From assembly GCF_002078875.1 (NCBI RefSeq), contig NC_034411.1, positions 1,285,582 through 1,349,581 on the forward strand: DNA of 64,000 nt. The letters are read 5' to 3'. The number at the start of each line of letters is the position of its first letter. Position 1 is the stretch's first letter. The notes beneath the pieces were generated by a model. That model ran no database searches. It was not told the origin of the DNA and saw nothing but the letters and a program-made list of their open reading frames with translations. Positions 56,095 through 64,000 of the stretch are shown here, piece by piece. Source of the DNA: Numida meleagris (lineage: Eukaryota > Chordata > Aves > Galliformes > Numididae). The translations under genes were made by a program, and so were the position numbers.

Positions 56095-59000
56095 GGAAGG
56101 TTGTGCCAGGTGAGAACAGCCAGTTCTCCTGGCTGCGGCTCCTGGGATGTGAGCTGAGGCGGCTGATGCATGCTGCTCAGCACTGCAACAACAGAGCTTG
56201 TGGGTGCACCCAGAGAAGGGGAGCGGGATAAAAGATTGAAAAAAAAAAGTCCCAAACCATCCCCAAGCAAATGGCAAAAGCCCTCAACCTGGAATATAAC
56301 CCTGGGGTTAGGTGTGACAGAGGGAAAAGGCTTGCTGCGTCCACACTGCTACCCTTAGCCGTGTGTGGCTGAAGGCTTTGGCTTATGTTCTGGGCGACCA
56401 CTGTGTGCCATCAGCTTCTGTTCTGTGACCTGTCAGGGCAAGGAATTTTGCATGGCCTGAAAAGCTGACAGAACGATTCACCTTTCGGGGAAATGTAATA
56501 TTTTCTGATAAGGAGCTTATGTTAGTTTTCTTAGCAAATAGCCTGAAAGCATATCTGTCTGTGGCATTTCTGGATGTGATAAGTTGAAGGAAACATCCTT
56601 GACCATGACTTAACAAAACAGGCCATTTGTTTCATGGGGTAGCTGTTTCGAGAAATGTAAATAAATGGCAACTTAAGGATGATATAAAATAAACGATCAC
56701 AGAGAGGCAGCCCGGAGTTGCATTGTTTCAGAAAACACGAGGCACTATTTGTGGAGCTGTAAACAGAGGAGTGTCTTTATTACCGTTCTTGGAATCAAAT
56801 CAGGAAGGCAGAAAACTGAAGTTTTGGGAAAGATTAGTCTGAATTTTAGAATGTCTTTGGGTTTGGCTGTTCTCCCCAGCAGCACCTCCCTCTTTGAGGA
56901 AGGTGGATGAGTTCCGTGGCATTGTTGGCAGCACGTTGCCGCTTGGTTGAAAACTACCATGGTCTTATTAACAACCTGGGTCATTATTATAGCAATATTT
57001 CTGCAGTCTTACCTGTGCTGCATGTGCTCCTCTGAAGGAAACATGCCTGGCTCATCTAATACCTTGTAATGAACTGCATTGCACACCCTTCCACTTGAAC
57101 GTGCCTTTCCTCCCACTGTTTTACTGGTATTCCTAAACTATTACGCCGCATTTAAAAATGAATTGTGTGCAATGACATTAGAGAAGGGGTTAGGCTTTCT
57201 GAGCTGCTACCAGTGACATATGACTGTGGTGACAGACAGTCAGCAGTATTCAAACTGAATTAATCTGAGAAAGCAGCAGACTTCAATGCGGAGTTTAGGA
57301 GGAGGCTGAGCAGTTACATATTTACAAAAGGGATGTCACTGAACCGTCTTTCTACCCAGGGACAGCCTATGGCTACTTAATACTTTTAAACCAGTAGTGG
57401 AAGGATTAAATACACCTGAAGTCAGGTCTTTGAGGCCATTTCCCTCTTGTGCTTTCTTTTCCTTACTTGAGCTGCACCTCAGCAGATTTTTTTTTTTTTT
57501 GAAGGGTTATGAGAAAGGGTGGAAATTCTGATACCTTTTATTAGAATTGCACAGAAGTAGGAGAATCCTCACAGAGTGGCGGGCTCCTTTCTCTGTTGCC
57601 TTTGAAAAGTTAACGCCTGTGAGGCTATGCAAGAAGCAGACACTGCAGTGGAGGAGGAGGGATGCGGTAATAAAGGTGAGAGCGATACCTTAATTTAACA
57701 AATATGCAGTGCTAATTATGTAAACAAGTGAGAACTCTAAAATCTTCTCATGGTGTGTGTCACGCGATTGAAATATTTTATGGCCTAATTTGAGATTTTA
57801 CAGCGATAACGTTATTTTATATTGGCTAGTTGACAAGCATAGGCCAGGGCTGTCCATCAAACAGAACTGTTGTGCCAGCTTGTATCTTGGCAATGAGCAC
57901 AAAAAAAGAAGCAGTCAAATTCTTGTTTATATATTAATCGTTGAATCAGATTTCACTCTTTACTACAGATATTTCTTTAACCAGGTAGCTTTAAAGGGAG
58001 AAAAAATGTGTACGTATTTGTGTGGCCTATATTTTAAACTGAAGGAGTTTTAGAGAAAGCTCCAGATCAGGTTTCACAAATGCATCCAAGAGATCTGGTC
58101 CCCATTCAGGGGCATTTAGACAGCAGTAGCTTTTCTATCATTATTAAACATTTTTCTCCTTTTTTGCTCACAGAGGTTGGAGTGCATGCATTTTGAAAAG
58201 TGGCAGGACTCTGCCAGGTAGATATTTATGTGTACATTTGTGTTAACATGATGTTATCATGTACTAAACGGAATGAGAATGGTAAGCAAATATTGAAAAC
58301 TTGGTCAGATTTGGTGGCATAGTCGAATGCACTGCTTCCACCTCTCTGAGATCGGTATCAGTTTGCTCAAAGTCATTCAGTTTACAGTCTCTCCTCAAAA
58401 ATTCTCATCGTCCCTCTCCTCCCCCACCACCACAGCAGACAGCACTGTTCCCGAAACCAGAGCTTGAAATGCTGGCCTCGGTGAAGGCAGCGAAGACGCC
58501 AGCTTCGGGATGGGCAAAGGACTGTCCTTCATGATGAGCCTGGTGGGACAGGGCGGTCAGTCTGGGCAGCCCCAAATCCTACTTCTGGGAATGCTCAGGA
58601 CCAAATTGCTCAAGGGGAGATGGAGATGTTCCTTACTGCCCAAGGAGGAGGTTTCTCTGTAGCCTCCAGCAGCCCATGGTTCATTTCTGTCACAAATAAT
58701 TAGGGTTTTCATCCTTTCTAAGATATTTATCTTAATCCTAGCTTGGATGTTCTCATTATTCACATAAGCATCTAAATTAAACTATTTTATATCATATTAA
58801 GTCCTTAGCCAGAAGGGTATCTTGTGGCAATCAGTTCCATAGGTTAATTATGAACTGTATAAAATAGAATTTTCTTTATTGGTTTTTAAATATGTTGTTC
58901 TTCCGTGTTGTTGCATTAGGATGAGAGGAAACCAGGAGCAAGCAATTGATCTTCTCAGTAAGTTTCGTTAACTCTCTCATGTCCCCTCCTTTACTTCTCT

Positions 59001-62000
59001 TCATGAGGTAGGCCGCCTCAGTCTTCACAGACTTTCCTTCAGCTGCAAATCATTTTTGTTGCCCCGTTCTGTTTCAGCTGTATGGTTTTTTTAGATGAGT
59101 TGAATGTAGCTTAGTACAGCATTTCAGACAGGATACAATATCCAGTTATTCAGTGACGTAGCATTTGGGTATTAATTTCCTTCTTGTTCTTTATACAGTC
59201 CAGCAGCGTATTTACTTTTTCTGACCGCTGCTTCCAGTTGTTTTGCTTTTTCATTGAGCAGTCCAAAGTGGCACGTTTTCTCCTCCTCCTCCTTTTCCCG
59301 AGTGGCTAGTTAATTTACAACCAAGCGTTGTGCATGAGTATTGAAAATTATTCATTCAAATGTGCATTACCTTGCATTTATGAACAGTGAATTTCGTCTG
59401 TCTTCACGGTGCGCATCTGTCTAGTTTTTCTAATCTTTTGTAATCATGAGTAACCTAAATATTTTTGCGCCCTGTGCAAATTTTGTCCCCTTCCCCTCTC
59501 TTTTGCAGAATGCTAATGAATATATTAAACAACACCAGTCCTAATACTGACTACTGAAGCACTTTATGGTGAGCCTTTTAGCAAGCTAGCAATCAACAAT
59601 TTATTTCTACCCTTTTGTTTCTGTCTCTGGCTGTCTTTGTTTAACACACAGATTTATTTTCAAAGCATTGCTATTTCCAAGTGTTCTGCTGAGAGCCCTC
59701 CCACAGAGTGCAGGGACAAATGCATGACTCTGACCTCACATGTCCAGTGACATCTAACACTGATGCTCTAAATACAGCGTTTGCAGGGCTGCTAAGGCTA
59801 CAAGCAGGTCAGCTCCACTGCAGAGCAGTAGACTTGATTAGTCTCTGGAAATAGAGATGCAGGTACTGGCAGATTTGACTCAGCCTATTCCATATCCAAA
59901 AAGAAAAGAGAGAAGTGAGAGAGACTGATTTATGCAGCTTGCTGAAAAGAGACTTCTTTTTCTTTTTTTTAAACCATGGCTGTAAAAACAAAACTGCTGC
60001 CCAGCCAGGGTAAGCAGTTATATACCACAGGGCCCCTTGCAGTAAGACTGATGGTCTGCACTGAGGTTCAAGGAGCAAAACAAATAACCCTGCTCCCAGT
60101 GCCATGATTTGAGTTTGCTTTCAGCCAGTTGGTCACCACCTTTCCAGAGACCGTTGACATGCCCGTGGTGCTGCCTGGAGCAAATTGCAACATCTTTGGT
60201 GCTGAAACGTGCATTGTACAGTGATTATCATCATAACCTCTGTTTCGTATTTGAATGTTGCTGGAAGATGGAAAACAATGCTCATCCCTTGCTTTGTTTT
60301 TCTTGCTTGGCTTTAATGGCTGTGGTTCGATTTTGTCAACAGACAGCGCCTGTTGTAACTTTTGTAGGCCTTAGTTTCTGCCAGCTATTGAAATTAATTC
60401 TCTCATAGCTCTTTGTCAGATAGAGATGCATTCGCTTTGTGAATGGGAAATTGAGACATGGAGAGATTCTGACAGCTCCCAGGGAAGGATGGAAACTCTC
60501 CTCTTCACGACCAGGAGACCACCCACTCGTCACGGCACCGGGGAGAAGATTCATGTACCTGGTGCGACAGGAGGGGCAGAGCAGGGCGAGCACGTAGCAG
60601 CTTGCATCGTTCCCCTGCTGCTGGCAAGGCAAGTCCCTGGCCTGCGCTCAGTTCCCCGCAGGGCTCCGTTTCCTGCCCTCGCTCCTTCCTGTGCTTGAGT
60701 GGTGGCTCCTACCTTAAAGCTGCTATTTTCAAGTTTTAATAACGTTTTGCAGCTCATTTCCTGTTTCTTAGCTGACAGCCTTTCCAAAAGTAATCTTTGG
60801 CAGGTACTAATTTGGGTGATGACCACTTGATCTGCATTTTTGGTGGGTAATTACTGAGTCAGAAGTGAGCAAATTTGATAGCCCCTGACAGTCAGTAAAG
60901 CAGGCATATTTACTACCCACTCATTAAAGATTCACTGGTGGTGAAATGCCCTGAAGTTTGCACTCCTCTCACACATAAGAAAAATTTGTCTGTTAAGTTC
61001 CAGAAGTTTCCACTTATGTTTATTTTGTCAGATTTACAGAGTCTGAGACATGCCGGCACTTTGAAAAACAACTTTTTTTAAGGCCAGATACCTTGATGTA
61101 ACGAAACTACCACTAGATCAAAACTCCAATGGCTTCTGAGGCTGGATAACATCCTGCGTCCTGCAACAAATCTGTTCCACAGACATGTTGTTTTACAGTG
61201 ATAACTGAATCTCAAAAATTTGGAGGTCTGATTTGCACAAATGCTGATAAGTTCGCAAACTGATGCCGAGCTCCTACAGCCACCGGAGCCAGGTTCATTG
61301 GTATGCTCTGGCAGCTTTGCTTCACTCTAGTGATACAAAGCAGCTGTAAATCCGGTTGTGCTGGCCAGTTAAGCGGGCTTTATGCTGCCTTACGTTGCCA
61401 GAATGGCCAGAGTGTACCAGTGAGTCCTGCCCTCTGTATTGCCTGTGCAATGAAATTGGGCTGGGTATCTCCTGAGAAAAGGGAGGCTGTTCTGAGATTA
61501 TCAGCACAGCTTGCTTCCTTGCATTACTTTGGCACTAGTGTCTGCTTCCTGTAAGACCCTGTGCAAAAGCGAGCAAAAAGAAAACATCATGTGGGAAGAA
61601 ATAGCCAGACTTCTTTTCAAATGTCAAAGAAATTCAGATTTATTTTGAGTTCTAGAAGAAATGTGGGAAAGGAATATTTGCCAGATTCTTGGCCTCCCCA
61701 TCTGGCTTCTATGAACTACCTTTTTATTCCCTCTTTCCCAGTTTCCCCAAATCGTGGAGATCAAGTCCCTACTGCAAATCCTCTAAGAAGTAGCTTAAGT
61801 AGATTGAGAATCTAAATGAAACTCAATCTTTGTTTCTGAACCAAGAAGTAGCTGGTGGAGTGCCTAGTTTTTTCCGCAGTACCTAAAGATATCAAAACTC
61901 TTATGAATGTGACAAGGTACTTGAGCCAATACTTGCCCTAGAGCCTCCAAAAATACCGTTTGTCTCCATCTTACAGCTTACTCCTCAGTGTGGGCTGAGG

Positions 62001-62439
62001 ACTTTCCCTGACCACTTGCACTTCCAGATGTCCATCCTTTGGCTTATGCATCGGTGTGCGTGCTCAGTCCCCCTCAGCTTGTGGCATCATCACCTTTATG
62101 ACAGCACTGAGGATAGCATTCACAGCGATTAGTGTGCGGCTCTTCAGGTTTCTTGTGAGCAATATTGATTAAATTCATTTAGTCTCTTAATGTGGTTTAA
62201 ATACATAGGGTGGGTTGTGTAGTCCCTGTGCAGAGAGGACAGAAAACAGATCCCCTAGAATTCCATCAGAATTCATTAGGGTTTTGATGAATTGCAACTG
62301 CTAAGAAATTGTCTCCCAGGACTTGGAAATTAGTCAGTACCGAACCGTACAGATGTCAAATCACCTAAAGAGAAAACTGAGAAAAACTGGCTGAGGGAAT
62401 AGTGTCTTACTGAAATCAGGAGAACTGGTTTTAAAGGAA
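56095..62439. other. Unique non-coding DNA, no recognised gene
   Basis: No gene or transposon recognised. T-run at 57487-57500. A GC-richer patch at 60481-60700 with several CpGs has overlapping open frames on both strands, consistent with low stop density. Pyrimidine-rich strings occur at 58400-58430. Confidence 0.6.
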
Positions 62440-62869
62440 NNNNNNNNNNNNNNNNNNNNNNNNNNNNNNNNNNNNNNNNNNNNNNNNNNNNNNNNNNNNN
62501 NNNNNNNNNNNNNNNNNNNNNNNNNNNNNNNNNNNNNNNNNNNNNNNNNNNNNNNNNNNNNNNNNNNNNNNNNNNNNNNNNNNNNNNNNNNNNNNNNNNN
62601 NNNNNNNNNNNNNNNNNNNNNNNNNNNNNNNNNNNNNNNNNNNNNNNNNNNNNNNNNNNNNNNNNNNNNNNNNNNNNNNNNNNNNNNNNNNNNNNNNNNN
62701 NNNNNNNNNNNNNNNNNNNNNNNNNNNNNNNNNNNNNNNNNNNNNNNNNNNNNNNNNNNNNNNNNNNNNNNNNNNNNNNNNNNNNNNNNNNNNNNNNNNN
62801 NNNNNNNNNNNNNNNNNNNNNNNNNNNNNNNNNNNNNNNNNNNNNNNNNNNNNNNNNNNNNNNNNNNNN
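62440..62869. other. Assembly gap, 430 N
   Basis: A run of 430 undetermined bases. The right flank begins with an AGAGAGAGAAAA string, so a GA-rich simple repeat may have stopped the assembly. Confidence 0.99.
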
Positions 62870-64000
62870 AGAGAGAGAAAATACCCTCTAGTATTTCCAG
62901 ACCCTGGGATTGGACATCCCACTTTCTTGTACTTGTAAAGACCTTTCAGAGGGAGTATGTGCATATGAAATTAGCAGGGAAAATATTGATTGTAGTCACT
63001 GAATTTGATTTCATGGTTTGGATTGATTCAGTCTAAACACATTGAGTTTGAAGGATATTCAACCACTTATTTCTAAGTGGCATTTTATAAAAATATTACC
63101 CTATATTAACCCAGTGAATAGTATTGTAAGTGGCACAGTTTATGTTTATTACACTTACTGAACAAGTTCAATATTTCATATAAAATATATGGTGGAAATG
63201 GGAAAAAATTCCTGTAATTCTTCAAACCTGTATCAATCACTTCCTGCATTGAACATCATGTCGGTATGTGTGCTGTATCAAAAGTAAACTATGCACAAAT
63301 CTATATAATTGGCAATGTAATTATCTTTTTAATTGTGAAGACTGCGTATGTCATATCTTCTGTTTTCTGGTGAGGAAAAAAGCCATCAAAATATCATCTT
63401 GTGTGAAGAATGGCAGAGGCATGTCATTTGGTGATGATCATTAGTTCTAAATATCATCAGCACAAGCAGTGCTGGTAGGCACCTTGATCCAGTGGGACTG
63501 GGCATGGACAACTGCCCTCCAAATCCAGTTGGAGGGTTATTTATATGACCTTTCTTAAAAAAAAAAAAAAAAAAAGGAAATGATAACGTATAAGAGGAAG
63601 AAAAAAAAGAAAATAAAGGGCAGAATTACGGAAAACAAAGCCAAAAACCCAAACAGAAACCTGTGTGCACTTTATAGACTGTAAGACTTGTTCTGCCATT
63701 GTTGCTTGGGAGAGACGAGGCAGTCCAGGTCTAGTGAAAATCATCCATCAACAAAACCTCTGCTGCGCACATCCTTTTTGCAGTTGGTGTGTGTTGAAAG
63801 TTAGTGTTTTCTCACCACGTTTTTACATGCTCCAGCACCTCCTAGTTTAAATAAGGGAGGGGAACACTCAAGCAATATGGTATTTCTGATCCTGTCAGAA
63901 GAAGGAATTCCTGAAGACCTCACTCCTGAAAGTTTATCTGACATAAACCCCATTTGGAGGTTCATTCAACTTGCCTCATTGTGCAGCTGTTATTAATGTG
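62870..64000. other. Unique AT-rich non-coding DNA, no recognised gene
   Basis: Poly-A at 63557-63575. A weak minus-strand terminal-exon candidate at 63301-63366 is given as a finding. Nothing else recognised. Confidence 0.6.
63557..63575. repeat. Poly-A tract
   Basis: Nineteen A in a row followed by A/G-rich sequence to about 63620. Confidence 0.85.

Noticed and set aside
60336..60826. Overlapping frames on both strands
   Set aside because: Explained by a local GC-rich patch; no domain or codon bias.

Overview
This window is vertebrate nuclear DNA, most likely from a bird. The evidence is three CR1 LINE pieces in the avian style (the 3' ends carry the GATTCTATGA-type terminal repeat), a degraded LTR of an avian-type endogenous retrovirus with a lysine-tRNA-like primer site, very low interspersed-repeat density (I recognise only about 2.5 kb in 64 kb), and a 430-base assembly gap. 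I cannot name the species, chromosome or locus.

No known gene can be recognised. Nearly all open frames are short, and many of the longest begin with GTG or TTG rather than ATG, as expected for non-coding DNA of about 40% GC. The window is therefore best read as intergenic or deep intronic sequence. Several short segments combine a good splice acceptor with a protein-like frame, and some also keep CpGs in an AT-rich background. They are listed as low-confidence candidate exons: plus strand 1575-1722, 11747-11910, 16509-16649 and 18667-18946; minus strand 24732-24850, 27323-27553, 30148-30440, 36110-36169, 45711-45876 and 49420-49620. They cannot all be real. The minus strand is purine-rich, which by itself makes translations look protein-like.

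Layout. 1-5.9 kb: unique AT-rich DNA with one CR1 tail (4327-4476). 5.9-7.0 kb: the most striking structure, an endogenous-retrovirus LTR plus leader followed by a second copy of the same LTR in inverted orientation. 7-21 kb: unique DNA. 21-22.1 kb: a minus-strand CR1 with a reverse-transcriptase remnant and an apparent internal deletion, followed by an A-rich tract. 22-47 kb: unique DNA with homopolymers and a few CpG-retaining islets. 47.4-47.6 kb: a small CpG-rich patch. 47.8-53.1 kb: AT-rich DNA with TAAT-type, octamer and TAATCC motifs and a 187-codon open frame, resembling a cluster of conserved non-coding elements. 55.9-56.1 kb: a third CR1 tail. 62.44-62.87 kb: assembly gap. The rest is unremarkable.

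No bacterial, plasmid, phage, CRISPR, tRNA or rRNA feature was found. The items most worth testing are the inverted LTR pair, the candidate terminal exon at 49.4-49.6 kb, and the elements that look conserved at 29.1, 36.1, 45.8, 48 and 52.9 kb.
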